Shown here piece by piece: positions 36,957-46,900 of a stretch of DNA of 64,000 nt. Source of the stretch: Microbacterium sp. zg-Y625 (GTDB taxonomy: Bacteria; Actinomycetota; Actinomycetes; Actinomycetales; Microbacteriaceae); NCBI RefSeq assembly GCF_030246925.1, contig NZ_CP126740.1, positions 372,001 through 436,000 on the forward strand. The letters run 5' to 3'. The notes beneath the pieces were generated by a model, which saw nothing but the letters and a program-made list of their open reading frames with translations, was not told the origin of the DNA and searched no databases. A program made the position numbers and the translations under genes. The first letter of the stretch is position 1. Each line of letters starts with the position of its first letter.

Positions 36957-38585
36957 GTGTCCGATAGCTTCTCGACCGCCCCCCTCGTGCTCGTGCTGCT
37001 GCTCGGGGTGATCCCCATCGTCGCCGTGTACGTGTGGACCGCCCTGGCGCTGTCGGCCGTGTTCGGCAAGATCGGCCAGGAGACCTGGCGGGCCTGGGTC
37101 CCGATCGTCAACCAGGTGACGCTGCTCATGGTCGCCGGCATGTCCGGGTGGCTGTTCCTGCTCGTGCTGATCCCGGGAGTGGGTGTGGTGGCGTTCTGGG
37201 TCGCCACCGTCATCGCCGTGCATCGCATCAACCGGGCCTTCGGGCTCGGCGGCGGGATGACGGTGCTCGCTGCGGTGCTGTTCCCGGTCTGGGCGAGCGT
37301 CGTCGGGTTCGGCGTCGCGCGTTGGCGCAAGACGGATGCCGTGAGCGCACCGGCCTACGCCCGTACCGGCCGCCACGACGACGCCGTCTCCGCCGGATCG
37401 GGCGCTGCCGACGATGCCCGTGCGCGGCCCGCCGTCGCGGTGCCGGTCGCCCTGCCGGCGGCCGCCGTCGCCGGTGACGAGCCGTCGGTGCCGTCGGTGC
37501 CGGACGCGCCGTCGGCGCCGGACGCGCCGTCGGGCGAGCAGGCGTCAGCAGTGCAGGAAGCGGGCCCCGCGGTCGCGGCGCCCTCGGCATGGGCGCCGCC
37601 GCCGACGCGGGTGCCGACCGCCCCCGTCACGCGGGTCGCCGTGGCAGCGGTCGCTCTCGACGCCGCGGCGTCCGACCCGGCTGCGGACGCCGCCCCCGCA
37701 CGACGAGTGCCCGATGCGCCGTCGTCCGATCCGGTTCCCTGGGCGCCTGCCCCCGCACCCGCTCCCTCAGCGGATCCCGCCGCCCCCGCCCCCACGTCGT
37801 TCGACCAGCGGTGGGCGAGTGGGTTCGACGAGGTGTCTGCGATCTCCCAGCCGCCCGAGGGCCAGCCCGTGCCAGCCCGCCCCGTGGCGACGGGCCTGCC
37901 CGCTCTGGTCGACGACGGCGCGACCGGTCCCGAGCGCTCGCGCACCGGTGACACCGCGCCGCCGCATGTCGCCGAGAAGCCGGCCCCCGTGGCCGCACCG
38001 GCCGCCCGGGCACGGCTGCGCACCGCCCCCGTCGACATCGACCCCGCGCTGCGCGTCACGCGCGCGCCCGCCGCACCCCGGCGGGACGCCGCCCTGCCGG
38101 GGCCGGAGTTCCCGCTCGACACCGCCGACGAGGTCTCGGCGGTCGCCGGCGCCCCGGTGGCCGGCGCACCCCGCGCGGCGCGGGGCGACGTGACGCGTGC
38201 CGGGGAGCCCGAGGACTTCGTCGACCAGACCGTGATCGCCCGCCGCCGTCGCGTGGTCTGGGCGCTGCAGCCGGCATCGGGACCGGCGATCGACCTCACC
38301 GCCGACGTCGTCATCCTCGGGCGCCAGCCGGCGTCCGACCCCGATCACCGCGGTGCCCAGCTGGTCGCCGTCCCCGACGACACCCGCACGGTCTCCAAGA
38401 CCCACGCGCGGCTCGAGCTGCGCGGCGATCGCTGGAGCATCAGCGACCTCGGCTCGACGAACGGCGTCATGCTGCCGACGCTCATGGGCACCGAGGTCGA
38501 GGCGGAGCCCGGAGCGGAGCTCGCGCCGGGGGAGCGGTTCCTGCTCGGTGACGCCGCCTACCGGCTCGTGCGCACCGACGGGTGA
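36957..38585 (+). CDS. Membrane protein with C-terminal FHA domain
   Basis: The protein of about 542 residues has three parts. The N-terminal 125 residues contain three or four membrane segments with IGQETWRAWVPIVNQVTLL, resembling the DUF5684 membrane domain. The central 320 or so residues are Ala/Pro-rich and disordered. The C-terminal 100 residues form an FHA phosphothreonine-binding domain: VILGRQPASDP, VSKTHARLELRGDRWSISDL and GSTNGV carry the conserved Gly-Arg, Ser-x-x-His and Asn-Gly residues. FHA proteins in actinobacteria are read by Ser/Thr kinases, none of which is in this window. GTG 36957 is a compromise; the in-frame TTG at 36912 is the alternative. Confidence 0.75.
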   Translation: MSDSFSTAPLVLVLLLGVIPIVAVYVWTALALSAVFGKIGQETWRAWVPIVNQVTLLMVAGMSGWLFLLVLIPGVGVVAFWVATVIAVHRINRAFGLGGGMTVLAAVLFPVWASVVGFGVARWRKTDAVSAPAYARTGRHDDAVSAGSGAADDARARPAVAVPVALPAAAVAGDEPSVPSVPDAPSAPDAPSGEQASAVQEAGPAVAAPSAWAPPPTRVPTAPVTRVAVAAVALDAAASDPAADAAPARRVPDAPSSDPVPWAPAPAPAPSADPAAPAPTSFDQRWASGFDEVSAISQPPEGQPVPARPVATGLPALVDDGATGPERSRTGDTAPPHVAEKPAPVAAPAARARLRTAPVDIDPALRVTRAPAAPRRDAALPGPEFPLDTADEVSAVAGAPVAGAPRAARGDVTRAGEPEDFVDQTVIARRRRVVWALQPASGPAIDLTADVVILGRQPASDPDHRGAQLVAVPDDTRTVSKTHARLELRGDRWSISDLGSTNGVMLPTLMGTEVEAEPGAELAPGERFLLGDAAYRLVRTDG

Positions 38586-38592
38586 CGGCCGT

Positions 38593-38621
38593 TTGACCGC
38601 TTGGCCCCGCGCGCGTATCAT
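38593..38621 (+). promoter_or_regulatory. str operon (rpsL) promoter
   Basis: TTGACC (38593-38598), 17-base spacer, TATCAT (38616-38621). The start is expected near 38628, giving a leader of about 196 bases that contains a CGTGCC / GGCACG stem near 38654-38677. The promoter begins eight bases after the FHA gene stop. Confidence 0.8.
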
Positions 38622-38823
38622 GGAGCGGGTGTGCGCATTGCGCGCTCTGTGTCGTGCCGTGGTACGGGACGGGCACGGAACGCGCCGCACCTGAGGGACC
38701 GGTCTGCGAACAGGCCACCCCCACGGCATATCCACTCACAAACGCTCGGCCGACTCGCGCCGCGCCGGTGGATCTGTGGTGAAACCACGACGCTGTCACC
38801 GTGCAGCATTACAAGGAGAGAAC

Positions 38824-39192
38824 GTGCCAACCATTCAGCAGTTGGTTCGCAAGGGTCGCTCGCCGAAGGTCGTCAAGACCAAGGCTCCCGCCCTGAAGTC
38901 GAACCCGCAGCAGGCCGGGGTCTGCACCCGCGTCTACACGACCACGCCCAAGAAGCCGAACTCGGCGATGCGCAAGGTCGCCCGTGTCAAGCTCCGCAAC
39001 GGCACCGAGGTCACCGCCTACATCCCCGGTGAGGGCCACAACCTGCAGGAGCACTCGCTGGTGCTCGTGCGCGGCGGTCGTGTGAAGGACCTTCCGGGTG
39101 TCCGTTACAAGATCGTCCGTGGCGCCCTGGACACCCAGGCCGTGAAGAACCGCAAGCAGGCCCGCAGCCGCTACGGCGCGAAGAAGGGTTGA
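38824..39192 (+). CDS. rpsL: 30S ribosomal protein S12
   Basis: The 122-residue protein of the decoding centre has Lys43 in [11 protein letters not shown] and the later [13 protein letters not shown], the streptomycin-sensitive form. The GTG start at 38824 follows AAGGAGAG. It is first in the str operon and five bases before rpsG. Confidence 0.98.
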   Translation: MPTIQQLVRKGRSPKVVKTKAPALKSNPQQAGVCTRVYTTTPKKPNSAMRKVARVKLRNGTEVTAYIPGEGHNLQEHSLVLVRGGRVKDLPGVRYKIVRGALDTQAVKNRKQARSRYGAKKG

Positions 39193-39197
39193 GTTAG

Positions 39198-39668
39198 ATG
39201 CCTCGTAAGGGACCCGCCCCGAAGCGCCCGGTCGTCAACGACCCGGTCTACGGCGCACCGATCGTCAGCCAGCTCGTCAACAAGATCCTCGTCGATGGCA
39301 AGAAGTCCATCGCCGAGTCGATCGTGTACACCGCCCTGCGCGGTGTCGAGGCCAAGAACGGCCAGGACGCCGTCGCCACCCTCAAGAAGGCGCTCGACAA
39401 CGTGCGCCCCACCCTCGAGGTCAAGAGCCGCCGCGTCGGTGGCTCGACCTACCAGGTGCCGGTCGAGGTCAAGCCTCACCGCGCCAACACGCTGGCGCTG
39501 CGTTGGCTCGTCAGCTACGCGAAGGGTCGTCGTGAGAAGACGATGACCGAGCGCCTCCAGAACGAGATCCTGGATGCCTCGAACGGCCTGGGTGCCGCGG
39601 TCAAGCGCCGTGAGGACACCCACAAGATGGCCGAGTCGAACCGCGCCTTCGCCCACTACCGCTGGTAA
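39198..39668 (+). CDS. rpsG: 30S ribosomal protein S7
   Basis: The 156-residue protein nucleates 30S head assembly on 16S rRNA. It starts [19 protein letters not shown] and ends with the typical AHYRW. The short gap to rpsL shows cotranscription. A GGGG-TCGGAT hairpin follows before fusA. Confidence 0.98.
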   Translation: MPRKGPAPKRPVVNDPVYGAPIVSQLVNKILVDGKKSIAESIVYTALRGVEAKNGQDAVATLKKALDNVRPTLEVKSRRVGGSTYQVPVEVKPHRANTLALRWLVSYAKGRREKTMTERLQNEILDASNGLGAAVKRREDTHKMAESNRAFAHYRW

Positions 39669-39686
39669 ACCTCCGTCGACGGTCCG

Positions 39687-39710
39687 GGGGTCGGATGAAG
39701 ATCCGGCCCC
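39687..39710 (+). terminator. Hairpin between rpsG and fusA
   Basis: GGGGTCGGAT (39687-39696) pairs with ATCCGGCCCC (39701-39710), with one T-G wobble and a four-base loop. It probably adjusts fusA expression or marks a processing point within the str operon. Confidence 0.5.
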
Positions 39711-39769
39711 TGGGCCCGTCGGTGGGGCCAGCACCCCGCGACATCCGCAACGAAACGTAAGGACACCCC

Positions 39770-41884
39770 GTGGCACAAGACGTGCTCACCGACCTCAACA
39801 AGGTCCGCAACATCGGCATCATGGCCCACATCGATGCCGGCAAGACGACGACGACCGAGCGCATCCTCTTCTACACGGGCGTCAACCACAAGCTCGGCGA
39901 GACGCACGACGGCGCGTCGACCACCGACTGGATGGAGCAGGAGAAGGAGCGCGGCATCACGATCACGTCTGCCGCCGTGACCTGCTTCTGGAACAAGAAC
40001 CAGATCAACATCATCGACACCCCCGGCCACGTCGACTTCACGGTCGAGGTCGAGCGTTCGCTGCGCGTGCTCGACGGTGCCGTCGCCGTCTTCGACGGCA
40101 AGGAGGGCGTCGAGCCCCAGTCCGAGACCGTCTGGCGTCAGGCCGACAAGTACGACGTCCCCCGCATCTGCTTCGTCAACAAGATGGACAAGCTGGGTGC
40201 TGACTTCTACTTCACCGTCGACACCATCATCAAGCGCCTGGGCGCCAAGCCCCTCGTGCTGCAGCTGCCGATCGGTGCGGAGAACGACTTCGTCGGCGTC
40301 ATCGACCTCGTCGAGATGCGTGCTCTGGTGTGGCCCGGCGACTCCAAGGGTGACGTCACCATGGGCGCCAAGTACGAGGTGCAGGAGATTCCCGCCGACC
40401 TCGCCGACCGTGCCGCCGAGTACCGCGAGAAGCTGCTCGAGACCGTCGCCGAGACCGACGAGGTCCTGCTGGAGAAGTACTTCGGCGGCGAGGAGCTCAC
40501 GCTCGCCGAGATCAAGGGTGCGATCCGCAAGCTCACCGTCAACGGTGACCTGTACCCCGTGCTCTGCGGCTCGGCGTTCAAGAACCGCGGCGTGCAGCCG
40601 ATGCTCGACGCGGTCGTGGACTACCTCCCCTCGCCCCTGGACGTGCCCGCCATCGAGGCGCACGACCCCAAGGACGAAGAGAAGATCATCGAGCGCCACC
40701 CCGACGCCAACGACCCGTTCGCCGCGCTGGCGTTCAAGGTCGCGGTTCACCCCTTCTTCGGTCGCCTGACCTACATCCGCGTGTACTCCGGTCACCTGGA
40801 CTCGGGCGCTCAGGTGGTCAACTCCACCAAGGGCAAGAAGGAGCGCATCGGCAAGATCTTCCAGATGCACGCCAACAAGGAGAACCCGGTCGACTCGGTC
40901 ACCGCGGGCAACATCTACGCCGTCATCGGCCTCAAGGACACCACCACCGGTGACACCCTGGCCGACCCGGCGCAGCCCGTCGTGCTGGAGTCGATGACGT
41001 TCCCCGAGCCCGTCATCGAGGTCGCGATCGAGCCGAAGACCAAGGCCGACCAGGAGAAGCTGGGTCTCGCGATCCAGAAGCTGGCCGAAGAGGACCCGAC
41101 CTTCCGCACCGAGCTGAACCCCGAGACGGGCCAGACGGTCATCAAGGGCATGGGCGAGCTGCACCTGGACATCCTGGTGGACCGCATGAAGCGCGAGTTC
41201 CGCGTCGAGGCGAACGTCGGCAAGCCGCAGGTGGCGTACCGCGAGACGATCCGCAAGGCCGTCGAGCGTCACGACTACACCCACAAGAAGCAGACCGGTG
41301 GCTCGGGTCAGTTCGCGAAGATCCAGTTCGCGATCGAGCCGCTCGAGGTCACGGCCGACAAGACGTACGAGTTCGAGAACAAGGTCACCGGTGGCCGCAT
41401 CCCGCGCGAGTACATCGAGCCGACCAACCAGGGCTTCCAGGACGCCATGAACGTCGGCGTGCTCGCCGGCTACCCCATCGTGGGTGTCAAGGCGACCCTG
41501 CTCGACGGCGCGTCGCACGACGTCGACTCCTCGGAGATGGCGTTCAAGATCGCCGGCTCCATGGGCTTCAAGGAGGCGCTGCGCAAGGCGAACCCCGTCA
41601 TCCTCGAGCCGCTCATGAGCGTCGAGGTGCGTACGCCCGAGGAGTACATGGGCGACGTCATCGGCGACCTGAACTCGCGTCGCGGCCAGATCCAGTCGAT
41701 GGAGGATGCCGCAGGCGTCAAGGTCGTGCGGGCGCTCGTTCCGCTGTCCGAGATGTTCGGCTACATCGGCGACCTGCGCTCGAAGACTTCGGGCCGTGCC
41801 GTCTACTCGATGGAATTCGACAGCTACGCCGAGGTTCCTCGCGCGGTGGCCGACGAGATCGTCCAGAAGAACAAGGGCGAATAA
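39770..41884 (+). CDS. fusA: Translation elongation factor G
   Basis: The 704-residue GTPase drives ribosome translocation. G-domain motifs are [13 protein letters not shown] (P-loop), DTPGHVDF and [10 protein letters not shown]. Domain IV begins near VAYRETIRK with the conserved TGGSGQFAK. The GTG at 39770 follows AAGGACACCCC. Length is standard. Confidence 0.98.
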   Translation: MAQDVLTDLNKVRNIGIMAHIDAGKTTTTERILFYTGVNHKLGETHDGASTTDWMEQEKERGITITSAAVTCFWNKNQINIIDTPGHVDFTVEVERSLRVLDGAVAVFDGKEGVEPQSETVWRQADKYDVPRICFVNKMDKLGADFYFTVDTIIKRLGAKPLVLQLPIGAENDFVGVIDLVEMRALVWPGDSKGDVTMGAKYEVQEIPADLADRAAEYREKLLETVAETDEVLLEKYFGGEELTLAEIKGAIRKLTVNGDLYPVLCGSAFKNRGVQPMLDAVVDYLPSPLDVPAIEAHDPKDEEKIIERHPDANDPFAALAFKVAVHPFFGRLTYIRVYSGHLDSGAQVVNSTKGKKERIGKIFQMHANKENPVDSVTAGNIYAVIGLKDTTTGDTLADPAQPVVLESMTFPEPVIEVAIEPKTKADQEKLGLAIQKLAEEDPTFRTELNPETGQTVIKGMGELHLDILVDRMKREFRVEANVGKPQVAYRETIRKAVERHDYTHKKQTGGSGQFAKIQFAIEPLEVTADKTYEFENKVTGGRIPREYIEPTNQGFQDAMNVGVLAGYPIVGVKATLLDGASHDVDSSEMAFKIAGSMGFKEALRKANPVILEPLMSVEVRTPEEYMGDVIGDLNSRRGQIQSMEDAAGVKVVRALVPLSEMFGYIGDLRSKTSGRAVYSMEFDSYAEVPRAVADEIVQKNKGE

Positions 41885-41892
41885 CCCTGGGG

Positions 41893-41930
41893 GCCGGGAG
41901 CTCGCCTCACCTTCGCGGTGAGCTCCCGGC
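41893..41930 (+). terminator. Hairpin between fusA and tuf
   Basis: GCCGGGAGCTC (41893-41903) pairs with GAGCTCCCGGC (41920-41930), 11 perfect pairs, with extra pairing possible in the loop. It precedes a -10-like TAGACT, so tuf probably has its own promoter as well as read-through. Confidence 0.7.
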
Positions 41931-41960
41931 ATCCACCCAACTGAATATCCACCCGTCTAC

Positions 41961-41966
41961 TAGACT
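41961..41966 (+). promoter_or_regulatory. Candidate tuf -10 box
   Basis: TAGACT lies about 79 bases before the tuf start, directly after the hairpin. The -35 is not obvious. A separate tuf promoter is common because EF-Tu is needed in excess. Confidence 0.5.
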
Positions 41967-42039
41967 GAACAAATCCCCGTAGCGCCCCGGTCGCAATCCA
42001 GCGCCCGTTGCACTACACGACTGTCCTGAGGAGGACCCA

Positions 42040-43233
42040 GTGGCTAAGGCCAAGTTCGAGCGGACCAAGCCGCACGTCAACATCGGAACCATCGGTCACG
42101 TTGACCACGGCAAGACCACGCTGACCGCGGCGATCTCCAAGGTGCTCGCCGACAAGTACCCGTCGGCCACCAACGTGCAGCGCGACTTCGCGTCGATCGA
42201 CTCGGCCCCCGAGGAGCGTCAGCGCGGCATCACGATCAACATCTCGCACGTCGAGTACGAGACCCCCAAGCGCCACTACGCGCACGTCGACGCGCCCGGT
42301 CACGCCGACTACATCAAGAACATGATCACCGGTGCCGCTCAGATGGACGGCGCGATCCTCGTGGTCGCGGCGACCGACGGCCCGATGGCCCAGACGCGTG
42401 AGCACGTGCTGCTCGCCAAGCAGGTCGGCGTGCCGTACCTGCTGGTCGCGCTGAACAAGTCGGACATGGTCGACGACGAGGAGATCCTGGAGCTCGTCGA
42501 GCTCGAGGTGCGCGAGCTTCTCTCCTCGCAGGACTTCGATGGCGACAACGCCCCCGTCGTTCGCGTCTCGGGCCTGAAGGCTCTCGAGGGCGACGAGAAG
42601 TGGGTGCAGTCGATCGTCGAGCTCATGGAGGCCGTCGACGAGTCCATCCCCGACCCGGTGCGTGACAAGGACAAGCCGTTCCTCATGCCCGTCGAGGACG
42701 TCTTCACCATCACCGGCCGTGGCACGGTCGTCACGGGTCGCGCCGAGCGCGGCACGCTGGCCATCAACTCCGAGGTCGAGATCGTGGGTCTGCGCCCGAC
42801 GCAGAAGACGATCGTCACCGGTATCGAGATGTTCCACAAGCAGCTCGACGAGGCCTGGGCCGGCGAGAACTGTGGTCTGCTCCTGCGTGGCACCAAGCGT
42901 GACGACGTCGAGCGTGGCCAGGTCATCGTGAAGCCGGGTTCGGTCACGCCGCACACCGACTTCGAGGGCACCGCGTACATCCTCTCCAAGGAGGAGGGTG
43001 GCCGTCACAACCCCTTCTACACGAACTACCGCCCGCAGTTCTACTTCCGCACCACGGACGTCACCGGCGTCATCTCGCTGCCCGAGGGCACCGAGATGGT
43101 CATGCCCGGCGACACCACCGACATGACGGTCGAGCTGATCCAGCCGATCGCCATGGAAGAGGGCCTCGGCTTCGCGATCCGTGAGGGTGGCCGCACCGTC
43201 GGCGCCGGCACGGTGACCAAGATCATCAAGTAA
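42040..43233 (+). CDS. tuf: Translation elongation factor Tu
   Basis: The 397-residue GTPase delivers aminoacyl-tRNA. It shows [35 protein letters not shown] and [10 protein letters not shown]. The GTG at 42040 follows GAGGAGG. It is the last gene of the str operon, closed by the terminator at 43250-43285. Confidence 0.99.
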   Translation: MAKAKFERTKPHVNIGTIGHVDHGKTTLTAAISKVLADKYPSATNVQRDFASIDSAPEERQRGITINISHVEYETPKRHYAHVDAPGHADYIKNMITGAAQMDGAILVVAATDGPMAQTREHVLLAKQVGVPYLLVALNKSDMVDDEEILELVELEVRELLSSQDFDGDNAPVVRVSGLKALEGDEKWVQSIVELMEAVDESIPDPVRDKDKPFLMPVEDVFTITGRGTVVTGRAERGTLAINSEVEIVGLRPTQKTIVTGIEMFHKQLDEAWAGENCGLLLRGTKRDDVERGQVIVKPGSVTPHTDFEGTAYILSKEEGGRHNPFYTNYRPQFYFRTTDVTGVISLPEGTEMVMPGDTTDMTVELIQPIAMEEGLGFAIREGGRTVGAGTVTKIIK

Positions 43234-43249
43234 CTCTTCCGAGTTCCTT

Positions 43250-43285
43250 CACGAAACCCCCCGGAGCGATCCGGGGGGTTTCGTG
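43250..43285 (+). terminator. Terminator after tuf
   Basis: CACGAAACCCCCCGG (43250-43264) pairs with CCGGGGGGTTTCGTG (43271-43285), 15 perfect pairs and a six-base loop. It is one of the strongest hairpins in the window and ends the str operon. Confidence 0.9.
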
Positions 43286-43347
43286 CGTCCGGGGGCGGGG
43301 ACATGATGAACGCGAGCGGACCGTCCGCGCACCGACAGGGGGAACCC

Positions 43348-43734
43348 ATGGGCATCGACGACGTGGTGAACAAGAGCAAGGAATTCCTCGAGCAGAACAA
43401 GGAGAAGATCGAGCAGGCGCTGCGCTCGGACAAGGCCGAGCACGTCAGCGACAGTGTGATCAACGCGGCGGCGGAGTTCGTCAAGAAGATCACGCCCGAG
43501 TCGGCCCACGCCAAGGTCGACAGCGTGCGGGAGAAGGTGGACGGCGCCGTGGGCGGCGGCAACGCGGGCGGCGCCAGCGAGGGCGGCAGCGGTGCCGAAG
43601 CGGCCTCCTCGGCCGACGCGGCTGCGAAGGACGCGCAGAGCCCCGCCCCCGCCGCGGACAAGCCGGCCACAGACAAGCCCGCCGCCGACGACAATCCCAC
43701 GGCGGACGCGCCGGGGGCAGCAGGCATCGCCTGA
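43348..43734 (+). CDS. MT0933-type antitoxin-like protein
   Basis: The 128-residue protein starts MGIDDVVNKSKEFLEQNKEK and continues with an amphipathic KADKV-like helical region, resembling the mycobacterial MT0933/Rv0909 antitoxin family. The second half (from about residue 68) is Gly, Ala, Pro, Asp and Lys rich and disordered. No toxin gene adjoins it, so an antitoxin role is doubtful; a small stress or DNA-associated protein is equally possible. GGGGGAAC lies before the ATG. It is flanked by a terminator on each side. Confidence 0.6.
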   Translation: MGIDDVVNKSKEFLEQNKEKIEQALRSDKAEHVSDSVINAAAEFVKKITPESAHAKVDSVREKVDGAVGGGNAGGASEGGSGAEAASSADAAAKDAQSPAPAADKPATDKPAADDNPTADAPGAAGIA

Positions 43735-43750
43735 CGACCACTCACCCGGA

Positions 43751-43780
43751 CGGGGATGCCGCGGCGATGCGGCATCCCCG
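43751..43780 (+). terminator. Terminator built from the GGATGCCG word
   Basis: CGGGGATGCCGC (43751-43762) pairs with GCGGCATCCCCG (43769-43780), 12 perfect pairs and a six-base loop followed by TTCTCGT. The stem consists of the octamer GGATGCCG and its complement. Confidence 0.8.
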
Positions 43781-43850
43781 TTCTCGTCGGCCGCCCTCGG
43801 GGGATCCTCCCGGGGGCGTCGTCGTGCGCAGCCACGATCAACTAGGGGCC

Positions 43851-43879
43851 TTGACGGTCTCAAAGGCGGTTTGTAGCTT
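43851..43879 (+). promoter_or_regulatory. Promoter of the giant surface protein gene
   Basis: TTGACG (43851-43856), 17-base spacer, TAGCTT (43874-43879), with a start expected near 43886 and a leader of about 110 bases. The gene is thus expressed independently of the ribosomal operons around it. Confidence 0.7.
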
Positions 43880-43995
43880 GTGCATGAGCTCGTGCTGCAG
43901 GCGGTCCTGGGGGGCCACATGTCGCAGAGGAACACGTGTCTTGGGAGTCCGCTTCGGGGCTGCCCGTACGTCGACGAGAGCGACGAGGGTCTGGG

Positions 43996-46900
43996 ATGAG
44001 CGGTATTCGGCGTGTCCGGAATCAGCAGCGGGCAGAACGACGGGCGCTGTGGCAGCGACCTGCGGGGCGGAGCGCGCGCGTCACGCTGACCGCGCTGCTG
44101 ATCGCCACCTTGGCCTTCGCGAACGCGCCCGCGGGCGCAGCGGTGGCCGCGGTCGTGCCCCCGACCCCGCCGACGCCGACGGAGTCGCCCGCGCCCGAAC
44201 AGCCGACTCCCGCACCACCCACGCCGGAGGCACCTGCCCCGCAGGCCCCCGCTCCCACCCCCGAACAGCCCGCCCCGGAGCAGCCCGCTCCCGAGCCCGA
44301 GCCCGAGGCGCCCGCGCCGGCCGAGCCCGGGACCACCGACCCGCCGGCCACGGAATCGCCGGCCGCTCCCGAAGAGGCGGATCCGCTCGCGGAGGAACCC
44401 GGGATCGTCACACCGCTGGCGGCCGTCAGCGACTGTGCGGGGGGCAACTCCGTCTGCGGCACCCTCAACATCGTCAACGTCGTCGAAGGCGGCTCGGCGA
44501 CGCCCGCCGACTGGGCGCTGCGCGCCAACATCGTCGGCTCCGCCGACTGGTACGACTTCACCAGCGGGCAGACGCGCCGTGTCGCCAAGCCCGGCTCGTA
44601 CACGCTCGAGGCCATCGGAACCCCCGGCGTCACCGACGACTACACCACCACGCTCAGCTGCTTCCTCAACGACACCAGCGGAGGCACCCGCCTGCAGTTC
44701 ACCGAGGCCGAGGCGCTGGTGCAGTACATCGGCACGGCGAACCAATCGCTCGTCGCCTCGTGCACCTTCACGCACACCTCCACCGCGCCGGGCACGCTCG
44801 TGCTGAGCAAGGGCGGCGAGCGCACCGGCGCTCAGACCGTCGCGCCGCTGGCGGGCGCGACGTTCTCTGTCTACAGCGGCGGGACGGAGACCGAGCCGGA
44901 CACCGACCCGGCCAACCTCGTGGGCACCTGCGAGACGGGCGCGGACGGGCTCTGCGAGGTGAGCGTGCCCTCCGGTGCCCAGTACTGGGTCGTCGAGACG
45001 GCGGCACCTGAGGGTTATCGGATCATCGACAGCTTCGACGTCGGCACTTCGGCGTCGGCCACCCAGCAGCCGTACCGGCTGAGAACCGCCGTGATCCCCG
45101 CAGGAGAGACGGTGACCTATCCGCAGCAGGCCGGCGGCAACACCAACCTGCAGGCGCGGGGCAGCCAATGGGCCAACGCCGCGATCAACCCGACGCTGGC
45201 ACAGACCTGCGGGCTGCGCGTGGGGCTGCTCGTGGACCTCTCCAACTCCCTGGCGAGCTCCCAGCAGGACCTGCGTGACGCGGCGGCGGGGTTCGTCGAC
45301 ACCCTGGAGGGGACTCCGTCCTCGATCGGCATCTGGACCTTCGCCGGCGGCGCGCCGGCCGTGGGCGCCGCGAACACCACCCTGCCGCTCACGCCGGTGT
45401 CGACCGCCGCGGGGGCTGCCACGGTGCGCGCCAAGGCGAACGCTCTGACCGTCGTCAATACCGGGGGGTGGGAGCAGGGAACGAACTGGGACCAGGGGCT
45501 CTGGCAGGTCGCCGGGGCCAGCACGGCCGACACGCTCGACGTGCTGCTCGTGCTCACCGACGGCAGCCCCACCTATTACAGCGCGCCCGGAACCGGCACC
45601 GGCGGTGCGCCGTCCGGTCCGGGCAACCGCACCCGCTTCGTCGAGATGGAGAATGCGGTCGCCTCTGCCAACGCGCTCAAGATCGAACGCGGCACCAGCG
45701 TGGTCGGCGTGGGCATCGGACCGGCGTCGGCCGGCGAGGAGCAGAACCTGCAGGCGATCTCAGGACCCACCGTCGGGCAGGACTACTTCCTGGTCGACGG
45801 GTACGAGGATCTGCGGGCGTTCCTCGAGGAGAGGGCGCTGGGCGAGTGCGCCGGCACCGTCAACGTCACCAAGCTCGTGATTCCCGCAGAAGGCGACATC
45901 TCCGACGCCGTCCCGACTCCGGGATGGACCTTCGATGCGACCACCGAGGCCGAGGGTGTCACCGTCGACCCGGCATCCGCTGAGACCAACGAAACCGGCG
46001 CTGTCAGCTTCGCCGCCAACGGCATCGCCGCCGGCGGCACCGCGGACGTCACCGTCACCGAGACCCAGCAGGCGGGATTCGAACTCGTCCAGCAGGACGG
46101 CGCCAACGCCGCCTGTACGGACAACGCAGGCACAGCTGTGCCCGTCACCAACGCCGGCGAGCTGGGGTTCACGACCGCCGCACTGCAGGGCGGCATCGTC
46201 ACGTGCACCGTGTACAACCGGGCGCCGGATCCCACGGTGTCGCTGCGTGTGGACAAGGCGTGGGTCGTCGACGGCGTGCCCTATGAGGACGGCACGCAGC
46301 CGGTCGGAAACGCCGACCTGACCCTCGACGGCCAGCCGCGCACCTTCGGCACCACCTACCCGCAGTACACCGTCGGCGACACCGTCGTCATCGGCGAGGA
46401 GGTGAGTGGCCTGCCCTCAGGCTGCACCAACGTCTCCAGCGGCGCCGGCGATCACGTCATCACCGCCGACGACCCGAACGTGGTGACCGTGACGAACACC
46501 GTCACGTGCGTCACGTCGCTCACGCTGGTGAAGTCCATCGAGAACGGCGACGCGACCGTCGAGGGCTTCACGCTCACCGCATCGCCGATCGGCGGCACCG
46601 GCCTCGATGGCCCGTCGGGCGTGAGCGGGACGACCGCGCCGGTGACCCCGGGCGTGCGGTACCTGCTCGCCGAGACCGGGCCGGCCACGTACGTGCAGAC
46701 CGTCGAGGAGGGGGCCACGCTGATCGAGGGGGCCACCGGCAGCTGGGACTGCGTCGTGGAGGGCGGCGGTGACTACGACGGCGCGGACGGCGGTGTCACC
46801 GTGTCGCTCGGGCAGGAAGTCACCTGCACGGCGACGAACCAGACCGCCACGATGGTGCTGCTCAAGCAGGTGATCAACGACGAGGGGGGAACTCTCACCG

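Noticed and set aside
43936..43996. Earlier ATG for the giant protein at 43936
   Set aside because: It would put 20 charged residues before a normal signal peptide and has a poorer ribosome binding site; GAGGGTCTGGG precedes the ATG at 43996.
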